This document shows positions 32,317 to 43,249 of a stretch of 64,000 bases of DNA, in pieces. Below the pieces are notes generated by a model, which saw only the letters and a list, made by a program, of their open reading frames with translations, made no database searches and was not told where the DNA came from. Position 1 is the stretch's first letter. Each line of letters opens with the position of its first letter. Made by a program: the position numbers and the translations under genes. The stretch comes from Luidia sarsii. Lineage: Eukaryota; Echinodermata; Asteroidea; Paxillosida; Luidiidae. Location: the NCBI GenBank assembly GCA_949987565.1, contig OX465111.1, forward strand, positions 9,443,202 to 9,507,201, given 5' to 3'.

Positions 32317-33465
32317 TTACAAGTGTGCTTTGTTAATACAATAACCCTGAATGAATAATAATGTTCCTGATCCTGCCTTATCTATATGTCCCGCATTATT
32401 TGAAATGAGGCTATTGGCTATCTGAATCCCGCTACAAAAATGCATTAGACAAAGTCGGGCAGCATGACGATTTCCCTGTACACAAACAGCGTGAAAAAAA
32501 CAGTAAACCCGCTCTATATATTGCCAAAGTGTTAGAGCCAAAACCTGGGAAAACCGGGGCAACAGTGCAACGAAAGGCACCATGTCCCGGACGCGAGCAG
32601 GTTTTGCAAGCGTGCACATATTTGTAAATATACAACCCTGACTTCCGTTGAAGGCAAAACAGAGTCCGAACCTCTTTGGGCGTGAGGGAAACATGGAAGT
32701 GGACTGGCTAACGGCAGGGGAACTCAAAGAAACACCTGTCACGGTCACCCAAAGCTCCATGTCAATCTCGGCCCAAGACCGAGATGGCATGATCTCCTGC
32801 TTCAGACGAAACTGCTCGTCGTACACGCGCCACCCGAACCCGGAGAATTGGACGGCAGCCGTTCGCACAACCTCGCAGTATTTGAGCAGATCCGCATACC
32901 TGCTCACGTGCTTAGACAAATAAATTCTCATGAAGGTGTGGAACGCGGACTGCCACTTACCGAACGAATCGATTCGCTTTCGACCGGGGCCGGGTGGGCG
33001 TAGCACCACCCTATCACCATCCAACGCCAACATTAAGTGGGGTTTGTTCTCCCCGTGAGGGACCACCCCTTGTGCCGCGTCGTTGATTAGTAAGGCCAAA
33101 TCAACATACGCACCCGACCAAATATTTTCCTTAATGGATGTCGGGACGTGATACCCAAGCGAGGAGGTTACTGGAAAAATGGGGACCGGCCGCGAATAAT
33201 CGATAACCGCACCACTCGTTGCGGGCGGCCCCGGGATGGAAGAAACCCCAATCTCATCGTCTGAGACAAACTCACCCCCGCCCGCAGCCATCGCTACCGG
33301 GCCTTCTAAGGTGCGATTCACGTCTAGAGCTGGAGGAGCCACAGCCGGAGGAGTCGGAGATGGAGGAGCCACAGCCAGAGGAGTTGGAGCATCCGTTGAT
33401 GGCGGAACGGGGGCTTTCGTGGACTTCCGCGGGCGACCTCGCCGTTTGGGAATCGTTGGTCTAGA
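32317..33465 (-). pseudogene. DIRS-type gag-like protein fragment with AT-hook and zinc knuckle
   Basis: The open frame starts after a TGA at 33466-33468. It encodes KRRGRPRKS (an AT-hook core), three PP-rich repeats, then a globular region with IWSGAYVDLALLI, WQSAFHTFMRIY, a tyrosine-rich helical stretch and SWAEIDMELW, followed by CFAFNGSQGC. In the next frame (32432-32635) this continues as HACKTCSRPGHGAFRC, a CCHC-like knuckle, so a frameshift lies near 32625. This layout (helical core, WA.ID.ELW, Cys/His knuckle) is what I know from gag-like proteins of DIRS-type tyrosine-recombinase retrotransposons in marine animals. The reading after about 32625 is not meaningful. The 5' end is cut by the satellite at 33451. 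Confidence 0.55.
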
Positions 33466-36400
33466 TCACCTTAGTTGTCCGAGGAGAGGCTAGAAAATCA
33501 TTATAGAAGAAATCCGAGAGTTTTTCTGAAAACAAAAAAATATCTTGGATCACGGAATCGTTCGTCTAGATCACATTAGTAGTCCTAGGGTAGGCTAAAA
33601 TAATGTTTTAGAAGAAATCTGAGTTTTTTTCGGAAAACAAAAAATGTCTCCGAACACGGAATCGTTGGTCTAGATCGCCTTAGTTGTCCGAGGAGAGATT
33701 AGAAGAAATCCGAGTTTTTCACACAAAAAAATTTATCTTGGAACACAGAATCGTTCGTGTAAATCACTTTAGTAGTCCTAGGAGAGGCTAGAAAATAATT
33801 TTAGAGGAAATCTGAGAGTTTTTTTCGGAAAACAAAAAATGTCTCCGAACACGGAATCGTTTGTCTAGATCACCTTAGTTGTCCGAGGAGAGGCTAGAAA
33901 ATCATTATAGAAGAAATCCGAGAGTTTTTCTGAAAACAAAAAATTATCTTGGAACACGGAATCGTTCGTCTAAATCACTTAAGTAGTCCTAGGAGAGGCT
34001 AGAAAATAATTTTAGAGGAAATCTGAGAGTTTTTTCGGAAAACAAAACAATATCTCCAAAAAACGAATTAGTAGTATAGATCACGTTAGTTGTCCGAGGG
34101 GAGGCTAGAAATACGTTTTAGAAGAAATCCGAGAGTTTTCCTGAAAACAAAACATTGTCTTCGAACACGGAATCGTTCGTCTAAATCACTTGAGTAGTCC
34201 TGAGAGAGGCTAGAAAATAGTTTAAGAGGAAATCTGAGTTTTTTCTAAAAACAAAATTTGTCAGCGAACACAGAATCGTTGGTCTAGATCACAATTCCAG
34301 TCCTAGGGTAGGCTAAAACAATATTTTAGAAGAAATCTGAGAGTTTTTTCGGAAAACAAAAAATGTCTCTGAACACGGAATCGATCTAGATCACATTAGT
34401 AGTCCTAGGGTAGGCTAAAACAATGTTTTAGAAGAAATCTGAGTTTTTTTCGGAAAACAAAAAATGTCTCCGAACACGGAATCGTTGGTCTAGATCACCT
34501 TAGTTGTCCGAGGGGAGGCTAGAAAATCATTTTAGAAGAAATCTGAGAGTTTTTCTGAAAACAAAAACTTATCTTGGAACACGGAATCATTCGTCCAAAT
34601 CACTTTAGTAGGTCCTAGGGATGCTGGAAAATCTTTACAGAGGAAAATTGAAATTTTTCGGAAAACAAAAAATTATCTTGGAACACGGAATCGTTCGTCT
34701 AAATCACTTTAGTAGTCCTAGGAGAGACTAGAAAATAGTTTAAGAGGAAATCTGAGAGTTTTTTCGGAAAACAAAATTTGTCAGCGAACACAGAATCGTT
34801 GGTCTAGATCACATTAGTAGTCCTAGCGTAGGCTAAAACAATGTTTTAGAAGAAATCTGAGAGTTTTTTTTCGGAAAACAAAAAATGTCTCCGAACACGG
34901 AATCGTTGGTTAGATCACCTTAGTTGTCCGAGGGGAGGCTAGAAAGTCATTTTAGAAGAAATCTGAGAGTTTTTCTGAAAACAAAAAATTATCTTGGAAC
35001 ACGGAATCGCTCGTCTCAATCACTTAAGTAGTCCTAGGGAGGCTAGAAAATAATTTTAGAAGAAATCTAAGAGTTTTTTCGGAAAACAAAAAATGTCTTC
35101 GAACACGGAATCATTGGTCTAGATCAACCAAGTTGTCCGAGGGGAGGCTAGAAAATAATTTAAGAGGAAATCTGAGTTTTTTTCTGAAAACAAAAATTGT
35201 CAGCGAACACAGAATCTTTTGTCTAGATCACATTGGTAGTCCTAGGGTAGGCTAAAATAACGTTTTAGAAGAAATCTGAGTTTTTTTTCGGAAAACAAAA
35301 AATGTCTTTGAACACGGAATCATTGGTCTACATCACCTTAGTTGTCCGAGGGGAGGCTAGAAAATAATTTAAGAGGAAATCTGAGATTTTTTTCTGAAAA
35401 CAAAAATTGTCAGCGAACACATATTCGATTGTCTAGATCACCTTAGTTGTCCTAGGGTAGGCTAAAATAACGTTTTAGAAGAAATCTGAGAGTTTTTCTG
35501 AAAACAAAAAATTATCTTGGACACAGAATCGTTTGTCTAGATCACATTAGTAGTCCTAGGGTAGGCTAAAATAACGTTTTAGAAGAAATCGAGTTTTTTC
35601 GGAAAACAAAAAAATGTCTTCGAACACGGAAACGTTGGTCTAGATCACCTTAGTTGTCCGAGGGAGGCTAGAAAATCATATTAGAAGTAATCTTATTTTT
35701 TTCTTGGAAAACAACAAAATATCTCCGAAAAAGGAATAAGTAGTATAGATCACATGAGTAGTCCTAGGGGAGGCTAAAATAATGTTTTAGAGAAAATCTG
35801 AGAGTTTTTTTCGGAAAACAAAAAATGTCGCCGAACACGGAATCGTTCTAAAACAATGTTTTAGAAGAAATCTGAGAGCTTTTTTCGGAAACAAAAAAAA
35901 TGTCTCCGAACACGGAATCGTTGGTCTAGATCACCTTAGTTGTCCGAGGGCAGGCTAGAAAATCATTTTAGAAGAAATCTGAGTTTTCTGGAAACAAAAA
36001 ATTATCTTGAAAAACGGAATCGTTCATCTGAATCACTTTAGTAGTCCTAGGAAGGCTAGAAAATAATTTTAGAAGAAATCTAAGAGTTTTTTCGGAAAAT
36101 AAAAATTGTCAGCGAACAAGAAATCGATGGTCTGGATCACATTAATAGTCCTAGGAGAGACTAGAAAATAGTTTAAGAGGAAATCTGAGAGTTTTCTCTA
36201 AAAACAAAATTTGTCAGCGAACACAGAATCGTTGGTCTAGATCACAATTCTAGTCCTAGGGTAGGCTAAAACAATATTTTAGAAGAACTCTGAGTTTTTT
36301 TCGGAAAACAAAAAATATCTCTGAACACGGAATCGATGGACTAGATCCCCTTAGTTGTCCGAGGGGAGGCTAGAAAATCATTTTAGAAGATATTTGAGAT

Positions 36401-39400
36401 TTTTCTGAAAACAAAAAATTATCTTGGAACACGGAATTGTTCGTCTAAATCACTTTAGTAGTCCTGGGGAGGCCAGAAAATAATTTTAGAAAAAAACAGA
36501 GTTTTTTCTGAAAACAAAAATTGTCAGCGAACACAGAATCGTTTGTCTAGATCACATTAGTAGTCCTAGGGTAGGCTAAAATAACGTTTTAGAAGAAATC
36601 TGAGTTTTTTTTCGGAAAACAAAAAATGTCTTTGAACACGGAATCATTGGTCTACATCACCTTAGTTGTCCGAGGGGAGGCTAGAAAATAATTTAAGTGG
36701 AAATCTGAGATTTGTTCTGAAAACAAAAATTGTCACCGAACACAGAATCGTTTGTCTAGATCACATTAGTAGTCCTAGGGTAGGCTAAAATAACGTTTTA
36801 GAAGAAATCTGAGTTTTTTTCGGAAAACAAAAAATGTCTCTGAACACGGAATCGATGGTCTAGATCCCCTTAGTTGTCCGAGGGGGGGCTAGAAAATCAT
36901 TTTAGAAGATATTTGAGATTTTTCTGAAAACAAAAAATTATCTTGGAACACGGAATTGTTCGTCTAAATCACTTTAGTAGTCCTGGGGAGGCCAGAAAAT
37001 AATTTTAGAAGAAATCTGAGTTTTTTCTGAAAACAAAAATTGTCAGCGAACACAGAATCGTTTGTCTAGATCACATTAGTAGTCCTAGGGTAGGCTAAAG
37101 TAACGTTTTAGAAGAAATCTGAGTTTTTTTCGGAAAACAAAAAATGTCTCTGAACACGGAATCGATGGTCTAGATCCCCTTAGTTGTCCGAGGGGAGGCT
37201 AGAAAATCATTTTAGAAGATATTTGAGATTTTTCTGAAAACAAAAAATTATCTTGGAACACGGAATTGTTCGTCTAAATCACTTTAGTAGTCCTGGGGAG
37301 GCCAGAAAATAATTTTAGAAGAAATCTGAGAGTTTTTTCTGAAAACAAAAATTGTCAGCGAACACAGAATCGTTTGTCTAGATCACATTAGTAGTCCTAG
37401 GGTATGCTGAAATAACGTTTTAGAAGAAATCTGAGGTTTTTTTCGGAAAACAAAAAATGTCTTTGAACACGGAATCATTGGTCTACATCACCTTAGTTGT
37501 CCGAGGGGAGGCTAGAAAATAATTTAAGTGGAAATCTGAGATTTGTTCTGAAAACAAAAATTGTCACCGAACACAGAATCGTTTCTCTAGATCACATTAG
37601 TAGTCCTAGGGTAGGCTAAAATAACGTTTTAGAAGAAATCTGAGTTTTTTTCGGAAAACAAAAAATGTCTCTGAACACGGAATCGATGGTCTAGATCCCC
37701 TTAGTTGTCCGAGGGGAGGCTAGAAAATCATTTTAGAAGATATTTGAGATTTTTCTGAAAACAAAAAATTATCTTGGAACACGGAATTGTTCGTCTAGAT
37801 CACATTAGTAGTCTAGAGTAGGCTAAAATAACGTTTTAGAAGACATCTTAGTTTTTTTCGGAAAACAAAAAATGTCTCTGAACACGGAATCGATGGTCTA
37901 GATCCCCTTAGTTGTCCGAGGGGAGGCTAGAAAATCATTTTAGAAGATATTTGAGATTTTTCTGAAAACAAAAAATTATCTTGGAACACGGAATTGTTCG
38001 TCTAAATCACTTTAGTAGTCCTGGGGAGGCCAGAAAATAATTTTAGAAGAAATCTAAGTTTTTTCTGAAAACAAAAATTGTCAACGAACACAGAATCGTT
38101 TGTCTGGATCACATTAGTAGTCCTAGGGTAGGCTAAAATAACGTTTTAGAAGAAATCTGATTTTTTTCGGAAAACAAAAAATGTCTCCGAACACGGAATC
38201 CTTGGTCTAGATCACCTTAGTTGTCCGAGGGGAGGCTAGAAGAAATCCGAGAGTTTTTCTGAAAACAAACAATTATCTTGGAACACGGAATCGTTCGTCC
38301 AAATCACTTTAGTAGTCCTAGGGATGCTAGAAAATCATTACAGAAGAAATCCGAGAGTTTTTCGGAAAACAAAAAAATTATCTTGGAACACGGAATCGTT
38401 CGTCTAAATCACTTTAGTAGTCCTAGGGGGAGGCTAGAAAATAATTTTAGAGGAAATTTGAGATTTTTCTGAAAACAAAAAATTATCTTGGAACACGGAA
38501 TCGTTCGTCTAAATCACTTTAGTAGCCCTAGGAGAGACTAGAAAATAGTTTAAGAGGAAATCTGAGAGTTTTTTCGGAAAACAAAATTTGTCAGCGAACA
38601 CGGAATCGTTGGTCTAGATCACATTAATAGTCTATAGGAAGGCTAGAAATACGTTTTAGAAGAAATCCGAGAGTTTTCCTGAAAACAAAAAATTATCTTC
38701 GAACACGGAATCGTTCGTCTAAATCACTTGAGTAGTCCTAAGAGAGGCTAGAAAATAATTTAAGAGGAAATCTGAGATTTTTTCTGAAAACAAAAATTGT
38801 CAGCGAACACAGAATCGTTTGTCTAGATCACATTAGTAGTCCTAGGGTAGGCTAAAATAACGTTTTAGAAGAAATCTTAGTTTTTTCGGAAAACAAAAAA
38901 TGTCTTTTAACACGGAATCGTTGGTCTAGATCACCTTAGTTGTCCGAAGGGAGGCTAGAAGAAATCCGAGTTTTTCTGAAAACAAAAAATTATCTTGGAA
39001 CACGGAATCGTTCGTCCAAATCACTTTAGTAGTCCTAAGGATGCTAGGAAATCATTACAGTAGAAATCCGAGAGTTTTTCGGAAAACAAAAAATTATCTT
39101 GGAACACGGAATCGTTCGTCTAAATCACTTCAGTAGTCCTAGGAGAGACTAGAAAATAGTTTAAGAGGAAATCTGAGAGTTTTTTCGGAAAACAAAATTT
39201 GTCAGCGAACACGGAATCGTTGGTCTAGATCACATTAGTAGTCCTAGGGTAGGCTTACAATAACGTTTTAGAAGAAATCTGAGGTTTTTTTCGGAAAACA
39301 GAAAAATATCTCCGAAAAAGGAATTAGTAGTATAGATCACATTAGTAGTCCTAGGGGAGGCTAGAAAATCCTTTTAGAAGAAATCTGAGTTTTTTTCGGA

Positions 39401-40325
39401 AAACAAAAAATGTCTTCGAACACGGAGTCTTTGGTCTAGATCACCTTAGTTGTCCGAGGGGGGCTAGAAAATCATTTTAGAAGAAATCTTCTTTTTTCGA
39501 AAAACAAAAAAATATCTCTGAAAAACAAATTAGTAGTATAAATCACTTTAGTAGTCCTAGGGGAGGCTAGAAAATCCTTTTAGAAGAAATCTAAGAGTTT
39601 TTTCGGAAAACCAAAAATGTCTCCGAACACGGAATCATTGGTCTGGATAACTTTAGTTGTCCGAGGGGAGGCTAGAAAATCATTAAAAGAAGAAATCCGA
39701 GAGTTTTTCTGAAAACAAAAAATTATCTTCGAACACGGGATCGTTCGTCTAAATCACTTGAGTAGTCCTAGGAGAGGCTAGAAAATAATTTCAGAGGAAA
39801 TCCGAATTTTTTTCTGAAAACAAAAAATGTCAGCGAACACAGAATCGTTTTTCTAGGTCACATTAGTAGTCCTAGGGTAGGCTAGAAAATCATTTTAGAA
39901 GAAATCTAAGAGTTGTTTTCGGAAAACAAAAAATGTCTTCGAACACGGAATCGTTGGTCTAGATCACCTTAGTTGTCTGAGGGAGGCTAGAAAATCATTT
40001 TAGAAGAAATCTAAGAGTTTTTTTCGGAAAACCAAAAATGTCTTCGAACACGGAATCTTTGGTCTAGATCACCTTAGTTGTCCGAGGGGAGGCTAGAAAA
40101 TCATTTTAGAAGAAATCTGAGTTTTTTTGAAAACAAAAAATTATCTTGGAACATGGAATCATTCGTCTAAATCTTTTTAGTCGTCCTAGGGTAGGCTAAA
40201 ATAACGTTTAGAAGAAATCAGAGAGTTTTTTTCGGAAAACAAATTATGTCTTTAAACACGGAATCGTTAGTCTAGGTCGCCTAAGTTGTCCGAGGGAGGC
40301 TAGAAAATCATTATAGAAGAAATCG
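33451..40325. repeat. Satellite array, ~104-bp monomer, about 66 copies, with higher-order structure
   Basis: The monomers follow the pattern (gaacac(g/a)gaatcgtt)(g/c/t)gtctagatcac.ttagt.gtcc.agg..aggcta(g)aaaat..tttagaagaaatctgag.tttt.cggaaaacaaaaa, measured spacing 102-105 bp. Types differ in tgtccgagggg versus agtcctaggg and in aattatcttgg, atgtctccg or ttgtcagcg ends, and alternate. No gene lies inside; the single frame of 64 residues at 38278 is a repeat artefact. Left border: it cuts a gag-like frame at 33451. Right border: a GCGACGATG-type array. Confidence 0.9.
36338..38040. repeat. Higher-order repeat block in the satellite
   Basis: The diagnostic monomer variant gatggtctagatcccctt (gatggactag in the first) starts at 36338, 36857, 37167, 37687 and 37896, spacings of about 519, 310, 520 and 209 bp, i.e. 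5, 3, 5 and 2 monomers. The 5+3 pattern gives an eight-monomer unit of about 829 bp repeated nearly identically, evidence of recent homogenisation of this part. Confidence 0.7.
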
Positions 40326-40363
40326 CATCGTCGCATCGTCGCATAGTCGCATCGTTGCATCGT
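40326..40363 (-). repeat. Short inverted block of the 9-bp repeat
   Basis: cgcatcgtcgcatcgtcgcat is the reverse complement of the gcgacgatg array starting at 40527. It directly adjoins the end of the satellite. Confidence 0.8.
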
Positions 40364-40526
40364 GCAATTCAAAAGGATGCTATCTTCTTGGCAGCGCAGA
40401 GAGGGACCCAGCAAGGTGTAATTGGAAAACGTACGCCTATTCATGTTTTTGATAATTTTCCAACAACCTGAAGTAACAAACTTGTGCGCCCTCACTCGGC
40501 GAAAATAAAGACAGGCCTTTATCAAA

Positions 40527-40860
40527 ATGCGACGATGCGACGATGCGACGATGCGACGATGCGACGATGCGACGATGCGACGATGCGACTATGCGACGAT
40601 GCGACGCAACTATGCGACGATGCGACGATGCGACGGCACGACGCGACTATGCGACGGCACGACGCGACTATGCGCCGTCGACGGCGTAAACGGCCAGAGA
40701 CCCTGAAAAACCAAATGCGACGATGCGACGGCACGACGCGACTATGCGACGGCACGACGCGACGCCGAAACGGCCCTATACACAGAGTGCAAAAAGGGGC
40801 GACGGCACGACGCGACTATGCGACGGCACGACGCGACTATGCGCCGTGGACGGCGCATGT
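40527..40860. repeat. (GCGACGATG)n array and related 21-bp repeats
   Basis: About ten 9-bp units are followed by repeats of gcgacggcacgacgcgactat and two tatgcgccgt(c/g)gacggcg blocks up to 40860. The array gives Met-Arg-Arg-Cys-Asp type frames in all phases, which are artefacts. The composition is strongly CpG-rich compared with the AT-rich surroundings. Confidence 0.85.
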
Positions 40861-41499
40861 TTAGGAGATCCGGGTATAAATGCGAAACATGCGCCGCGTA
40901 ACTTGGCAGAGATGGAATTCCATAGTATATACCTTGGGAACTTTTTGCTAGTAGGAGTACGTACCATGCTCTCCTAACAAACGAATGGTACGAAGCTACT
41001 GCAGGAAACCCATTGTATTAGACAATGACCGCTGACCAGCACATGCTGCACATGAATACGGTACCCCTTCCGATGATCCGTTGGTTGTGCACCGAGTTGT
41101 TTACGCGAGCAGGATTAGCTGACGTCACTACACGTAGGTGACTCATCGGGGATTACCCATTCATTCGGTGGTCCTGTTCGGACCTGTTACTTCGACCATG
41201 GAATGGCTCCATACTTCGAACCCCAGTCACATTCATTGGGGTTGGATTTGGAAACATCTGCAGCCTGACGCTAAAGGCCACACAAAACTACAGTAGGCCT
41301 ACGTATTTTTCCCCGTAAAGTGTTTGTACAATTAAAGGATATTAAAACAATAGACTCGATCTGTCGGAACACAATGCTTTGGTTGTCATTCCCACGTTTT
41401 ATATTCTATTTTCATTCACCACTGGTCTTGAACAATAAACAAAACAGATTCATTATAATGAGGAGCGAGTAACTGAGGTAAACTTCATGATTTAATAAA

Positions 41500-42045
41500 C
41501 AAATGGTTTTCCTATTGGCTTTGTCTTCGGCTTGATCTTCATCCATACCATTGTCGATGGTACTTCTCGTGTTTCTCATTCCACATATCTTTGGTTGCTT
41601 CTTTGGCCTCTTCCAACCAGTCTTGGTAAGCGATATTATCTTCCAATTCGGAGCTGGACCCATCTTCTTCCGACAAGTCATCGTCGGTTTCTTCCTCTGA
41701 TTCGTCATCACTCTCTTTTAAATCGTCACCATCATCCTTAGATTCAGTCCCGTCGCCATCAATTGTAGATTAAGTTCCGCTGCTGTCTGTTTCCGAATCC
41801 TGACATCGACGCCTTTTAAATCCTAGTTGATAATCTTCTACGTTAGAATTGGCTGATCGAAATGTTCTTATGTAACGATCATCGTCAATGTCGTCCATTT
41901 TCGATTCACCCGCACCGTGTGCGTTTTCTTCATGTCTTCGAAGGTTATATTGCCGACTAAAGCTTATGCTGCAAAGATGACAAGCATAGCGTTTTATCCC
42001 AGATATAGCATTCATGATGTTCACTCGTGGAGTGTCGATCTCCAA
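41500..42045 (-). pseudogene. C2H2 zinc-finger protein pseudogene
   Basis: It starts MEIDTPRVN at 42045 and contains YACHLCSISFSRQYNLRRHE (C2H2 finger) and the acidic segment. Compared with the intact copy it has a nonsense change (GAA to TAA, ending the frame at 41770), a one-base insertion near 41555 that shifts frame after NEKHEKY, and a ~512-bp deletion removing the C-terminal KTRWAVKRIFF...HAKFLGLF region. It is non-functional. Confidence 0.75.
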
Positions 42046-42106
42046 ATGGGAAGAACATGTTTAAAGGGGGCAATATATAAATGTCCGGTTTTCTGTTTTC
42101 ATGGGC

Positions 42107-42275
42107 AGACATGAGCACAGACATGAGCACAGACATGAGCACAGACATGAGCAGAAATGAGCAGAAATGAGCAGAAATGAGCAGAAATGAGCAGAAATGA
42201 GCAGACATGAGCAGACATGAGCAGAAATGAGCAGACATGACATGCTCATTTCTGCTCATTTCTGCTCATGTCTGT
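42107..42275 (-). repeat. ATGAGCA-type minisatellite with terminal palindrome
   Basis: About 14 units of 10-12 bp (agacatgagcac, agaaatgagc) are followed by the inverse units (gctcatttctgctcatttctgctcatgtctg) from about 42240, so the array ends in a foldback. The intact element copy holds only one such unit at the equivalent place (60630). Confidence 0.8.
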
Positions 42276-42370
42276 GCTCATGAGTTTACGAGAGGGACAT
42301 TTTGGGGTGATTTTACGGTAAACTGTGTACTTGCGGGGTGACTATGACATTGTGGGTTGCACCCACAATG

Positions 42371-43196
42371 GAGACTTTGGCAGGGAGCTTTTCAGCAGGT
42401 CCTGGTGCTTTTGGGCAATCTTTTTTATTTTGCCCCACAAAGTTCAGACCCATTTGTGTCTGTTGTCTGTTTCATGCATGAGAGGTTTAAAAAGTTGTTT
42501 GGCGCCCTCTTTGGGCATACCCAAAGCAACTGGTACCCACGCATAAACATTGTGCAAGTATGGGACGGAAACCAGTGTGCACTTCAGTTGCAGTGCTAGT
42601 ATACATAATACAGTTGCAGTGCTTAGTATACATAATACAGTACATTGTGAATACATGTACAATGCATGTACTTTTTAGCTAGCTACACTGTACATTGGGC
42701 TTCAAGGACACAGCGTGTCAGACTAGGATAACGCTACACTAGGTAAGTTGATTATGTGGGATGTGTTTACCATTAAATTTCACAATATTTATTTTACAAT
42801 CCTATTTTCTTTGATATACACAGGCCACGAATATGGATCAAGTACAATACATGCACAGAACATGGTGTAGTTGAAGAATTTTACTGGTCACATGTAATGA
42901 TGATGTATATCACTAGTGCTTCTTACTACAGTACATGTACTATGCACAGTACTACTGTGTAATAATGTAGTACTTGTTGTGGTACACATTGTACTGCTAA
43001 GTACTAGTAGTAGTACTAGTACATGCAGTATGATACAGTGTAGTAGTAGTACTATTAATTATAAAGTGTTACTATAGTAAGTATTTATATTATACTGAAA
43101 TCACTCATATGATATTAATCCATTTAATTTTTTACTGTAAGTTGTATGTGTTCCTGTCTTGATATTAATAATTAAGTTTATTTATCTTTTGAAAAG
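42371..43196. other. Region upstream of the PWWP gene; no coding feature recognised
   Basis: It contains many short AGTACT/GTACATGTAC palindromic words around 42930-43050. Short frames on both strands near 42325-42662 show no motif. Promoter or 5' untranslated sequence of the following gene is expected here, but I cannot define it. Confidence 0.3.
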
Positions 43197-43212
43197 GTAT
43201 ACTGCTGCAGCC

Positions 43213-43249
43213 ATGGAAGAGGGAAGAAATAGGGATGGTGATTATCAAG
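43213..43249 (+). CDS. PWWP gene exon 1 (start codon)
   Basis: ATG in a strong Kozak context (cagccATGG), encoding MEEGRNRDGDYQ and one base before the donor gtgatt. The leftover G joins TT of exon 2 to give Val. An acceptor-like tcttttgaaaag just upstream (to 43196) suggests a further 5' untranslated exon. Confidence 0.65.

Larger units (their letters stand above)
40905..42370 (-). mobile_element. Zinc-finger element, damaged inverted copy
   Basis: It matches the element at 60513-62335 in reverse complement from the ggtatatac end (40915) to the ggtgcaacccacaatg end (42365). It lacks the piece equivalent to about 61238-61749 (the end of the coding region and downstream minisatellite) and carries an expanded ATGAGCA minisatellite on the 5' side of the gene. 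The right end is a hairpin, cattgtgggttgcacccacaatg (42348-42370). Confidence 0.75.

Noticed and set aside
40484..40864. 126-residue frame rich in Met/Arg/Cys/Asp
   Set aside because: Translation of the 9-bp GCGACGATG repeat.
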